This document shows positions 6,309 to 14,000 of a DNA stretch of 16,244 nt, in pieces. Numbering within the stretch: the stretch's first letter is position 1; every line of letters starts with the position of its first letter. The notes beneath the pieces were generated by a model. The model saw only the letters and a program-made list of their open reading frames with translations, did no database searches and was not told where the DNA came from. The position numbers and the translations under genes were made by a program. This DNA is from Deltaproteobacteria bacterium RBG_13_52_11 (GTDB taxonomy: Bacteria > Desulfobacterota > B13-G15 > RBG-16-54-18): positions 47,859 to 64,102 of the forward strand of contig MGQF01000098.1 in assembly GCA_001797745.1 (NCBI GenBank), read 5' to 3'.

Positions 6309-7529
6309 TTATGATTCAACTCTCTTAATTAAGCCATCCGGATTAATTTCTTTCGCAGCATCCCAAAGCGTCATTGCATAACGATAAGCGTTGTTGAGAC
6401 TATCCGTATGACATAGCACATGCGACCTAACTTCTTGCTCCCTATCGCTTCTTCTAATATATGATAGGGATTCCCTAATTCCATAAACATCTAACGCTTC
6501 TGGCAATTTTCCTTTATCATGCTTTTTAATGAATAAATTATTTTCTTTCGGATCTTGAAAAAACAAAATAACATCCTCTTGTTCTTTAACTTTGCTCCGT
6601 AGATTATAATGCTCATCATCTTTTAAAAAAAGAATTTTATTGATCATAACTTTTTGTTTCTTACCCTTTTCAAGGTCAAACAATTTCTTTAAAACTGCCC
6701 AATGATACCATTCGAACCTAGTCTTTTTCTCAATTACAAAGGTTCGCAATATAGCCGGCGCTGGCCGTATAAACGGTGGATAATTTCCTTGTTGCTCGAG
6801 ACGTTCCACTGTGATTTTAAAAAGTGAATTGAAGTCATTAAAGCGGTTTTCCGCCCAAGTCTCTTTTGGTGATCGCATACTACTCTTTGCTCTAGGAAAG
6901 ACAGATCGAGCTTCTTTAATATCGTCGTCATTTAGTATTGTACACCATGAATTTAATTCAAGATCCACTGATAAAATTAGGTTGGCGTTTTTAGTACATG
7001 AACGTATATACGAAAGGGCAAAATGAGAATCTATGTTCGCATCCTTACAGTCATGCACAGTATCATGAAGAGTACAGAGTTCTTCTAGCGAGATTCTTGC
7101 GAATAAATTCGGAAGTGTTGGACTTAAAGCCTCTTTGATGGAATAGAGGTTTTTAATTTGATCTTCTAATTTTAAATGCTTGCTCGCAAGCAGATTTGCG
7201 ACGCCGTCTATCGCTTTTTCAAGACCATTAATTTTATTAATAAATTCATTGTACTCTAAGCCTGATGATTTAATTACGAAAGCTTCAGGTGGTACTTTTT
7301 TGATAACGTGATTGAGTATGAGAAAAACAAAGATGATGGTGATAATGATTAATCCCACCATAGCACTTAAATTAAATATGTAATAAGTGTGTGTAGGTTC
7401 CGATTCCAGGGCGGATATAGATTGAAATATTATTAACATGGATACGGATATCGCTATTGCCAACAATTGTAGAACCGTCGTGACTTGTAAGGCTTTTTTC
7501 ATCGTTGGAATAAAGCTTTGCGTTCCCAT
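6309..7529 (-). CDS. Two-TM membrane protein with large cytoplasmic domain, function unknown
   Basis: Not recognised. 406 residues. Two hydrophobic segments (about 13-38 and 50-75) are joined by a short loop, so both termini are probably cytoplasmic and about 330 residues extend into the cytoplasm. Residues about 95-140 look helical, possibly coiled-coil, and contain NLLASKHLKLEDQIKNLYSI. The part after 230 is rich in charged residues (FVIEKKTRFEWYHWAVLKKL, then KILFLKDDEHYN and DVILFFQDPKENNLF), a pattern of alternating beta strands and helices. No catalytic motif is evident. The start is well supported: AAGGAGG lies 7 nt before the ATG. It is AT-rich like its downstream partner. The arrangement would fit a membrane-anchored sensor or partner of the radical-SAM enzyme, but that is only inferred from adjacency. 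Confidence 0.75.
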   Translation of the reverse strand: MGTQSFIPTMKKALQVTTVLQLLAIAISVSMLIIFQSISALESEPTHTYYIFNLSAMVGLIIITIIFVFLILNHVIKKVPPEAFVIKSSGLEYNEFINKINGLEKAIDGVANLLASKHLKLEDQIKNLYSIKEALSPTLPNLFARISLEELCTLHDTVHDCKDANIDSHFALSYIRSCTKNANLILSVDLELNSWCTILNDDDIKEARSVFPRAKSSMRSPKETWAENRFNDFNSLFKITVERLEQQGNYPPFIRPAPAILRTFVIEKKTRFEWYHWAVLKKLFDLEKGKKQKVMINKILFLKDDEHYNLRSKVKEQEDVILFFQDPKENNLFIKKHDKGKLPEALDVYGIRESLSYIRRSDREQEVRSHVLCHTDSLNNAYRYAMTLWDAAKEINPDGLIKRVES

Positions 7530-7536
7530 TTTTTGC

Positions 7537-7543
7537 CCTCCTT
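7537..7543 (-). promoter_or_regulatory. Strong Shine-Dalgarno of the two-TM protein gene
   Basis: AAGGAGG on the minus strand, 7 nt before the ATG at 7529. It fixes the start of the gene and contrasts with the neighbours that lack a ribosome-binding site. Confidence 0.8.
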
Positions 7544-7781
7544 ATATTAATATTATGAATACTTTATACAAGTAATTATTGCTTTGCTTAATTTATTGAA
7601 AATTTTGTAGCTCAGGTCAATTAATTTCCGGGATGACAGTTTTATTGTTATATATGTATCCAATATAGAAATTGGGCGGGGCACCCTGAGGACGTGTGTG
7701 TGCAGGGTCTTGAAATATCACTTGTTCTTCTCAGTATGAACCCCATGTGTGCCCTTTATGCCCGAAGGGGATTTGCAATTG
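7544..7781. other. AT-rich intergenic gap with no gene seen
   Basis: The part next to the two-TM gene is very AT-rich and should hold its promoter; several -10-like hexamers occur but no pair stands out. A short inverted repeat (ACCCTG at about 7683, CAGGGT at about 7703) lies near the 3' end of the GHKL-ATPase gene but has no T run, so a terminator cannot be claimed. No RNA gene was recognised. Confidence 0.5.
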
Positions 7782-9173
7782 CTAGGTTTGTTCGTTGCTT
7801 TTCTTTTGGTATGCACTAGCTCTGCCCCTTAAACCGGGGACTCTCTCGATAAGATCGCGGTCAATCAGCCGCTCAAAAACTCTCTTCATAACATTTTCCG
7901 AACCTTCATGACATATCTCGCGTCCTTTGGTGTTATTAATCTGAGGATTGTTCTGGAGATATTGAAGAACGATTTCCTCGGGAGATGCCAAAGGTTCGTG
8001 GCGAATTTCAACTAACACGGAGTTGTCATGTTGCTTAATTATTGGATCTTTGAGTCTAAGTTTTCTCATAGCTTCAAAGGCTGTATTCAACCCCTCTCCG
8101 ACGTCTTTGTTGGGAGGGTCTGGAAACTTATTTATCAATCGGACGATGGCCCCGTTTCTGGCGAATCGTTCTTCCAGAATATTGTCCTCAGTAATGTGGG
8201 CTGGCAGTCGCCCCGGACTCTCAACCTCAATACGGTTTTCGAAGATTCTAATATGGATATCATCTGCAATGCTATAATCACGATGTAATACCGAATTCGT
8301 TATAATTTCGTGCAGAGTTTCAAATGGATAACTGACCTTTTCAAGTGAAGCTTCTCCGAGTATGCTCAATTGCTCAAGTAACTCTACTGTTTTGGATACG
8401 GCTGCTTTGATCTGTTCGTAGATACATCCTTCGACTGTAATAGGGTTGAACGCCAACGTCTCCCGTGTACCTACAACGTCCCGTGTTTGATAGCGGTAGA
8501 TTTTGATGGAACACCTCTTCGGAAGAATTGCCTGGGGTTCCTCTGAAAAAAGAAGCACTCCGGCAACGGTTGGTTTTTCGTCCCTGAGCAGTTGCTGTTT
8601 CTTCAGCCACACTTCAGGCTCGGCTGTTGGAATCACATCTAGGAGAAACTTCAAAATAACAAGAGAGTTCGAGATAACTTGATGCTCGACTGAAACCGTC
8701 TCGATTTCAAAAGACGTAATTCCCTTGTTCAGACGAAGTCGATACAAAGCCTCATCCGAGTCAACCGGGAGACTCTGCGCCCCTCGACGCACGTATGTCA
8801 TTCCGTCAGAAGTAGTTTTAATGTCCTTGGTTTTGCTGATACCCATTTGGAGTACCAACCCTTGACAACTGCTGCATTCAAGAAATGTATACGAAAACTC
8901 CTCTCCTAGCGGGAATAACTGTTCAAACACTTGTAAATGGGCATTGGATGATTCAATGTTTGGGAATCCTCTCCAGGTGCGCTTCCTAACCCCTTTGTCC
9001 TCATCGATCCCGATATATAGCTCGCCACCATCAGCATTTGCGAAAGCTGAGATATGACGGGTTAGTTTTGCAGGGGTAATGTCAACTGATTTGAGATCAA
9101 GAAAATGACCTTCCTCGAATTTGAGAATTTTGTTCTTTTGATCTTCAGATATCTGAACTTTTTGAATGGCCAT
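7782..9173 (-). CDS. AlbA_2 (Schlafen-type) domain / GHKL ATPase / winged-helix protein
   Basis: 463 residues from the ATG at 9173, which has AAGGAG 4 nt upstream; the longer frame to 9218 has no ribosome-binding site. Residues about 14-130 form an AlbA_2 domain (FLDLKSVD, then AFANADGGELYIGIDED). Residues about 280-390 form a HATPase_c_4-like GHKL domain: FETLHEIITNSVLHRDY (N-box with N293 and HRDY), VESPGRLP, and VGEGLNTAFEAM as the glycine-rich lid. The C-terminal 65 residues (KGREICHEGSENVMKRVFERLIDRDLIER) look like a winged helix. Proteins of this build are often annotated as RecG-related or transcriptional regulators (COG2865); most are uncharacterised, and AlbA_2 proteins occur in accessory and defence islands. 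The likely role is ATP-dependent nucleic-acid binding or regulation. Confidence 0.88.
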   Translation of the reverse strand: MAIQKVQISEDQKNKILKFEEGHFLDLKSVDITPAKLTRHISAFANADGGELYIGIDEDKGVRKRTWRGFPNIESSNAHLQVFEQLFPLGEEFSYTFLECSSCQGLVLQMGISKTKDIKTTSDGMTYVRRGAQSLPVDSDEALYRLRLNKGITSFEIETVSVEHQVISNSLVILKFLLDVIPTAEPEVWLKKQQLLRDEKPTVAGVLLFSEEPQAILPKRCSIKIYRYQTRDVVGTRETLAFNPITVEGCIYEQIKAAVSKTVELLEQLSILGEASLEKVSYPFETLHEIITNSVLHRDYSIADDIHIRIFENRIEVESPGRLPAHITEDNILEERFARNGAIVRLINKFPDPPNKDVGEGLNTAFEAMRKLRLKDPIIKQHDNSVLVEIRHEPLASPEEIVLQYLQNNPQINNTKGREICHEGSENVMKRVFERLIDRDLIERVPGLRGRASAYQKKSNEQT

Positions 9174-9177
9174 ATGA

Positions 9178-9183
9178 CTCCTT
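9178..9183 (-). promoter_or_regulatory. Shine-Dalgarno deciding the start of the AlbA_2/GHKL gene
   Basis: AAGGAG on the minus strand, 4 nt before the ATG at 9173. The upstream in-frame ATG at 9218 has only AT-rich sequence before it, so the shorter form is preferred. Confidence 0.75.
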
Positions 9184-9226
9184 AGATGCAAAATAGGAGA
9201 CGTTGGTTCTAAATCCATTTAAATAT

Positions 9227-9256
9227 AATGTACTACCATCTCTATTCCACCATCAA
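9227..9256 (-). promoter_or_regulatory. Possible promoter of the AlbA_2/GHKL gene
   Basis: TTGATG (9256-9251) and TACATT (9232-9227) with an 18-bp spacer. Each hexamer matches consensus at four of six positions. The -35-like part lies inside the orphan secretin tail, so the left repeat may have become part of the promoter. Confidence 0.3.
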
Positions 9257-9340
9257 CGACAGCGAAAGCGAGGAGTTTGTGGAGGAGGAGCCGTAGGAGA
9301 GGATGTCGCGGAATACTTCGTTGCTCTGTGCGCTGGTTCC
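9241..9340. repeat. Left 100-bp direct repeat flanking the PIN module
   Basis: Ungapped match to 10034-10133 with ten mismatches; the match starts sharply at TCTATTCC in both copies and fades after 9340. The copies are 793 bp apart and enclose the two-gene PIN module. Confidence 0.85.
9242..9340 (-). pseudogene. Orphan 3' end of a secretin-like gene
   Basis: Thirty-two codons plus TAG translate to a tail beginning GTSAQSNEVFRDILSYGSS and ending SLSLSLMVE, almost the same as the C-terminus of the intact secretin-like protein at 10035 (which has EAIRDI, STT and SLSM at the differing places). Nothing upstream continues the secretin sequence: from 9341 on it changes to the PIN module. The differences are mostly conservative or silent, as expected of a diverged paralogue and not of random decay. 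The same frame also reads up into the small partner gene, which is stopped by TGA at 9353. Confidence 0.75.
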
Positions 9341-9352
9341 CAGTGGCGAAAT

Positions 9353-9532
9353 TCATGAGTCCGATCTTTGTGCCTGTGTTACCTTATGTGTATGCTGACC
9401 TTTGGCTTTCTTTAACGTGCCGTATTTTTCCGTGAGTTCCTTGAGGAAGACCTGACGATTTTCCAAGTATTGCTTGCTCAATTCAGCGCGTACCTTTCTT
9501 TGGAAGTTTACGGCATCAAACGTTTTTTTCAT
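9353..9532 (-). CDS. Small partner protein of the PIN toxin (putative antitoxin)
   Basis: Fifty-nine residues from the ATG at 9532, chosen because GGGAGG lies 6 nt upstream. The sequence begins MKKTFDAVNFQRKVRAELSK and is highly charged and mostly helical. I recognise the MKxFDAVxxxRxxRxELS pattern as that of short proteins commonly encoded next to PIN-domain genes, but I cannot name a domain. It overlaps the end of the PIN gene by 17 bp, which points to translational coupling. The toxin-first order is less common than antitoxin-first. Its TGA stop is 12 bp from the left direct repeat, so the C-terminal tail (HKVTQAQRSDS) may have been altered at the junction. Confidence 0.75.
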   Translation of the reverse strand: MKKTFDAVNFQRKVRAELSKQYLENRQVFLKELTEKYGTLKKAKGQHTHKVTQAQRSDS

Positions 9533-9980
9533 AGGCAACCTCCCTGGGACTTCTGATTTCCAGCATTGGATAACCAAGAATAAGATTGACAGCATTAAAA
9601 GCGTGAATACGGTCGAGATTGACTATCTGTTGAAAGTTCCAGCTTACCAATACATCTACCCTTTCCACAGATGCGATTGCGATATGTTGAGCATCGGCAA
9701 TATGCTTCTCGGCTACCACGCCATTCGTAAGATAATGTGAAGCTAACTGTTCTGCTTCATCTGAGAGAAAGACATTTTCAATGTTCCCTTCAGGGAGCGA
9801 TAAAAGAACGTCTTTTACATTCTTTGGCGCGCCCTCCAATTCGCGGCGAGTGAGATCAGAAACAACGGCTGTTTTACTCCCTGCACGGAACTCATCAAAA
9901 AGCTTTAAAGACCAGGCGGCAAACTCTTCATCGAAACAACCACCAACGACAGAAGTATCAATATATACACGTGGTTTCAT
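9516..9980 (-). CDS. PIN-domain protein (VapC-like toxin candidate)
   Basis: 154 residues from the ATG at 9980. The opening MKPRVYIDTSVVGG is the typical PIN start with D8; further expected acidic residues are E47 (LTRRELEG) and D96 (HIADAQHIA), and SWNFQQIVN (N115) stands where the last motif is expected. PIN domains are metal-dependent RNases; in VapC-type modules they cut tRNA, rRNA or mRNA and are held by the partner protein. The gene overlaps the next small gene by 17 bp. There is no Shine-Dalgarno; an extended -10 lies 6 nt before the ATG. The whole pair sits between direct repeats of a secretin gene tail, a sign of insertion or rearrangement. Confidence 0.88.
   Translation of the reverse strand: MKPRVYIDTSVVGGCFDEEFAAWSLKLFDEFRAGSKTAVVSDLTRRELEGAPKNVKDVLLSLPEGNIENVFLSDEAEQLASHYLTNGVVAEKHIADAQHIAIASVERVDVLVSWNFQQIVNLDRIHAFNAVNLILGYPMLEIRSPREVAYEKNV
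9539..9544 (-). promoter_or_regulatory. Shine-Dalgarno of the small partner gene
   Basis: GGGAGG on the minus strand, 6 nt before the ATG at 9532 and inside the end of the PIN gene. It excludes the longer in-frame start at 9595, which has no such site. Confidence 0.7.
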
Positions 9981-9986
9981 GGTTAT

Positions 9987-9995
9987 ATTATATCA
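9987..9995 (-). promoter_or_regulatory. Extended -10 promoter of the PIN module
   Basis: TGATATAAT on the minus strand (9995-9987), a TGn plus perfect TATAAT, ends 6 nt before the ATG at 9980. Transcription would be expected to start at or within a base or two of the A of the start codon, giving a leaderless toxin mRNA. Confidence 0.6.
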
Positions 9996-10033
9996 CGTTT
10001 TCGGCATACATTTCTGATCTCGTTCGTATTCGA

Positions 10034-10133
10034 TCTATTCCACCATCAACGACATAGAAAGCGAGGAGTTTGTAGTGGAGGAGCCGTAGGAGAGGATGTC
10101 GCGGATGGCCTCGTTGCTCTGCGCGCTGGTCCC
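10034..10133. repeat. Right 100-bp direct repeat flanking the PIN module
   Basis: Partner of 9241-9340. This copy is the real 3' end of the secretin-like gene, including its TAG stop at 10035-10037. Confidence 0.85.
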
Positions 10134-10880
10134 TGCGATGGTCACCCACTGCCCCTTGAGCACGGTCACGGTGGTCGAGGCCTCGGTAAGGCGCACCACC
10201 TGCTCTTCTCTATCGAAAGAAGAGATCCGGGGGACGATCTGTATCTGCACGGTATTGCCGATAACAATCGGGCGCACCTCGAACCCCGTCTCGACGCGCT
10301 GAAAGTTCACCGTCTCCACCACGTGGGCATAGGTATGCGTCAAATAGACCCACCGCTCGGTAAAGGGGATATCCCTCCCCACCCAGAGATAGGCCGAGCT
10401 CCCTGACATGACCGAGATAAAGGATTCCGTGGTCCCCCGCCGGTTGACCACGCTGTCTCTGGCGCGGACGTGCACCCCTTCTTCTTCCGCCCCGCCGGTA
10501 GCGACGGACCCGTGTTCTCCTGAAATCCTCGCCGATGTCGAGATACCCCTATCTGTTGAAAGACCCGTCTCCTGGAACCGGAAACGGACCCTCACCTGCT
10601 CTGCGGGCCTGTCCATGCCTGCCACAAATGTCTGGATCTTGGCCAGGGATTCGCCCGTGTCGACCACGATGAGGGAATTGGTCCGTGTATCGACGGATGC
10701 CTTCCCGCCTGGGGAGAGGAGGGCTTCCACCAGGGGGAGGATGTCGGCAGCGCTCCGGTAGTTGACCTTGATAACGGCCACCTCGGCAGCCGGGGAACTA
10801 CCCACCAGGCATGCCAGGGAGAGGACCAGGACGCAAGAAACAATAAGAAATGGCCTTTTGCCGTGAATAATCATATTCAT
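10035..10880 (-). CDS. Short secretin-like periplasmic protein (secretin_N plus C-terminal secretin strands)
   Basis: From the ATG at 10880 the product has 281 residues; the ATG at 10874 is an equally possible start, and the longer frame to 11003 crosses the divergent promoter and is rejected. A signal peptide is clear (PFLIVSCVLVLSLACLVG, cleavage near AAE at about 31-33). Residues about 35-95 match a secretin_N/NolW-type domain (YRSAADILPLVEALL, then TNSLIVVDTGESLAKIQ). The C-terminal part carries secretin-like beta strands (GFEVRPIVIGNTVQIQIVPRIS, then VTVLKGQWVTIAG). Full secretins of type II secretion or type IV pili are 500-800 residues, so this is a reduced relative: perhaps an accessory or minor protein, not a full outer-membrane channel. 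No other secretion genes are next to it. Its last 33 codons are duplicated at 9242-9340. Confidence 0.8.
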   Translation of the reverse strand: MNMIIHGKRPFLIVSCVLVLSLACLVGSSPAAEVAVIKVNYRSAADILPLVEALLSPGGKASVDTRTNSLIVVDTGESLAKIQTFVAGMDRPAEQVRVRFRFQETGLSTDRGISTSARISGEHGSVATGGAEEEGVHVRARDSVVNRRGTTESFISVMSGSSAYLWVGRDIPFTERWVYLTHTYAHVVETVNFQRVETGFEVRPIVIGNTVQIQIVPRISSFDREEQVVRLTEASTTVTVLKGQWVTIAGTSAQSNEAIRDILSYGSSTTNSSLSMSLMVE

Positions 10881-10959
10881 ATGGTATACTGAAACCCTGG
10901 CGAATGCAATGGGGCTGGATGACAAGGGCTGAAAGGGCAAAGGGATCACCACATTTCCC

Positions 10960-10987
10960 TTGCAAAAAGCCGGCAAATTTATATAAT
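10960..10987 (+). promoter_or_regulatory. Sigma-70-type promoter of the activase gene
   Basis: TTGCAA (10960-10965), a 16-bp spacer, and a perfect TATAAT (10982-10987), 40 bp before the ATG at 11028. A transcript from about 10994 would have a 34-nt leader containing the Shine-Dalgarno-like GGGGTGAG (11011-11018). Confidence 0.7.
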
Positions 10988-11027
10988 CATTTTCTCCGCA
11001 CAAGACCTCGGGGGTGAGAAGAAAAAA

Positions 11028-14000
11028 ATGGAGCAGTTGTATCTCGGTATAGATGTCGGCTCAGTCAGCGCCAACACCGTGGTGATGAACCGGGCAGGTG
11101 ACATCATAGAGGAGCACTATACCCGCCTGAGGGGCCAGCCCCTGAGAACAGTCGCGGGTGTCTTGGAGGAGATATTCTCCCGCATCCCCGGTGAGCGGTT
11201 TGGGGGGATAGCCCTTACCGGCATTGGCGGTAAGGGCTTGACGGAGCTTTTAGGAGGGGAGTTCTTCAATGAGATCATCGCCCAGGCGAAGGCCATCGAA
11301 CGCCTCTATCCCCAGGTGAGGACGATCATGGATATCGGGGGGGAGGATTCTAAACTCATCATTCTGGACCAGGAGGATGGTCGGGTCAGGGTAGATGACT
11401 TCTCCATGAACACGCTGTGCGCTGCGGGGACAGGATCGTTCCTCGATCAGCAGGCATCCCGTCTGGGGTTCACCATCGAGGAATTCGGCCAGCTGGCCCT
11501 CCAATCGCAGAACCCGCCGCGGATCGCCGGCCGATGCAGTGTCTTCGCCAAGTCGGATATGATCCACCTCCAACAGATCGCTACCCCTGACTACGATATC
11601 GTGGCCGGCCTCTGCTATGCCTTGGCCAGGAACTTTAAGAGCAACATCGGCACGGGGAGGGAGATCCGAAGACCCGTGGCCTTTCAAGGGGGAGTGGCGG
11701 CCAACGCAGGTATGAGGAAGGCCTTTTTCGATATCCTGGAGCTCAACGAGGGTGAGCTCATCATCCCCACACATCATGCCTCCATGGGGGCCATCGGGGC
11801 GGTATTGCTTGCCCTCGAGGAGGGGAGGTTCTCGGAAAAGAAGATTGAGGGTGTAGAACGCCTGCAGGGGTATATCGCTCAACAAAGGAATGCGGAGCAT
11901 GAGGGGTGGGCACCTTTATCCCTTGCCCCTCGCCACCTGGAAGATAAGGGAAGAGTTTCTAAACCCGAAGCCACGGATGGAAAGATCCCGACCTATCTGG
12001 GGCTCGATGTGGGCTCCATCAGCACAAACCTGGTAGTTATCGATGAGGCGGAGCGGGTCATCGCCAAACGGTACCTTATGACGGCTGGCAGACCTATCGA
12101 AGCCATCCGCCAGGGGTTGCAAGAGATCGGGGCGGAGATCGGTGATCTGGTGGAGATCAAGGGGGTGGGCTCTACGGGCTCCGGCAGGTACCTGACCGGG
12201 GACTTCGTGGGGGCGGATATCGTCCGCAACGAGATCACCGCCCAGGCCACCGCAGCAGCTAACATCGACCCAGAGGTGGACACCATCTTTGAGATCGGAG
12301 GGCAGGACTCCAAATACATCAGCCTCGAGGGGGGGGTCATTGTCGACTTTGAGATGAACAAGGTGTGTGCCGCAGGCACCGGTTCCTTCCTCGAGGAACA
12401 GGCGGAAAAACTCGGGATCTCCATTAAAACGGAATTTGCGCAAAAGGCCCTGGATGCCCCTTCACCGGTGAGGATGGGGGAACGGTGTACCGTTTTTATC
12501 GAATCTGATCTCGTCCATCACCAGCAGCGGGGGGCAGAGATCAATGATCTGGTCGGTGGCCTCTGCTACTCTATTGTTCAGAACTACCTCAACCGCGTTG
12601 TGGGAGATCGCCGGGTCGGAAAGAGGATATTCTTCCAGGGGGGGACCGCCTTCAACAAGGGGGTGGTGGCAGCCTTCGAGCGGGTCGTGGGTAAAGAGAT
12701 CACCGTCCCTGAGAACCACGATGTGACCGGAGCCATCGGGGTGGCGCTGCTGGCGAAAAAAGAGCGCTTCTGGGAGCGGAGCAACTTTAAAGGGTTTGAC
12801 CTGAGTCAGCGCCGCTATGAAATCACCACCTTCGAATGCAAGGGGTGCCCCAACATGTGCCTCATCAGGAAGGTGAGCGTTGAAGGAGAAAAGCCCCTGT
12901 TTTATGGGAGCCGGTGCGAGAAGTATGATGTAGTGCGCAGGAGCAAGGTGAACACCCTGCCGGATCTCTTCGCTGAGCGGGAGGAGTTCCTCTTCGGGCC
13001 CTATCCAGGTGAAGAATCTCTTGGTGATGATGCCCCGGCCATCGGGATACCTCGCATCCTTACCTTTTACGAGCTCTTACCTTTTTGGAAGGCGTTCTTC
13101 ACGGAACTGGGCTATCGGGTAGTCCTGTCAGACCCCACCAACAAGGAGTTGATCCGCAAGGGGGTGGAGTCGATGGTGGCTGAGACCTGCTTTCCCGTCA
13201 AGGTGGCCCACGGTCATGTCCTGAACCTGTTGGCGAAGGGGGTCAAGAGGATCTTTCTCCCGAGCGTCATTAGCATGGAGAAGTTCGGAGAGGCATTTGA
13301 ATACTCCCAGACCTGCCCCTATGTCCAGTCCTTCCCCTACGTCGTACACTCCTCTGTAGATTTTAAACGATACGGGGCCCAGGTTCTGCAGCCGGTGATC
13401 CCCTTTGGCAGAGGTCCACAAGAGGTGGCGCGGGTCCTTGTGCGGCTGGGGAGGAGGATAAAGAGACGGGCAAGTGCAATACGTCGTGCATACGCCCGGG
13501 CCCAGAAGCACCAGGAGCGATTTTACCGGGCCATCGCCGCCCGCGGTAAGGAGGTCCTCGACGGCTTGAGGGAGGGGGAGAAGGGCATGGTGATTGTCGG
13601 GCGCCCCTACAACAGCTGCGATCAGGCGCTGAATCTCGATATCCCCAAGAAGCTCCGCGACCTGGGGGTGCTTCCCATCCCCATGGACTTTCTGCCGTTG
13701 GAGTCCATGGTAGAGCGGGACGGGCTCAGGAATATGTACTGGAAATACGGGCAGAAGATCCTGGCAGCTGCTCATCTCATAAAAGATGACCCCAGACTCT
13801 TTGGGATCTACATCAGCAACTTCGGCTGTGGGGCTGACTCCTTTATCACCCATTTCTTCCGCGATACCCTCAAGGGGAAACCATACCTGCAGCTGGAGAT
13901 CGATGAACACAGCGCCGATGCCGGGGCCATCACCAGGTGCGAGGCCTTCCTCGATAGCCTCAAGCACGCACGCGCACCGCAGGAGGAGGGGCGCAGGAAG

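Noticed and set aside
7706..7718. GGTCTTGAAATAT on the plus strand, identical to the flank of END motif copy 3 in reverse orientation
   Set aside because: The match stops before the conserved core 13-mer and lies in AT-rich sequence, so chance is likely.
11250..12443. Long minus-strand open frames opposite the N-terminal half of the activase
   Set aside because: Composition shadows of the GC-rich coding strand; no start context or recognisable domains.
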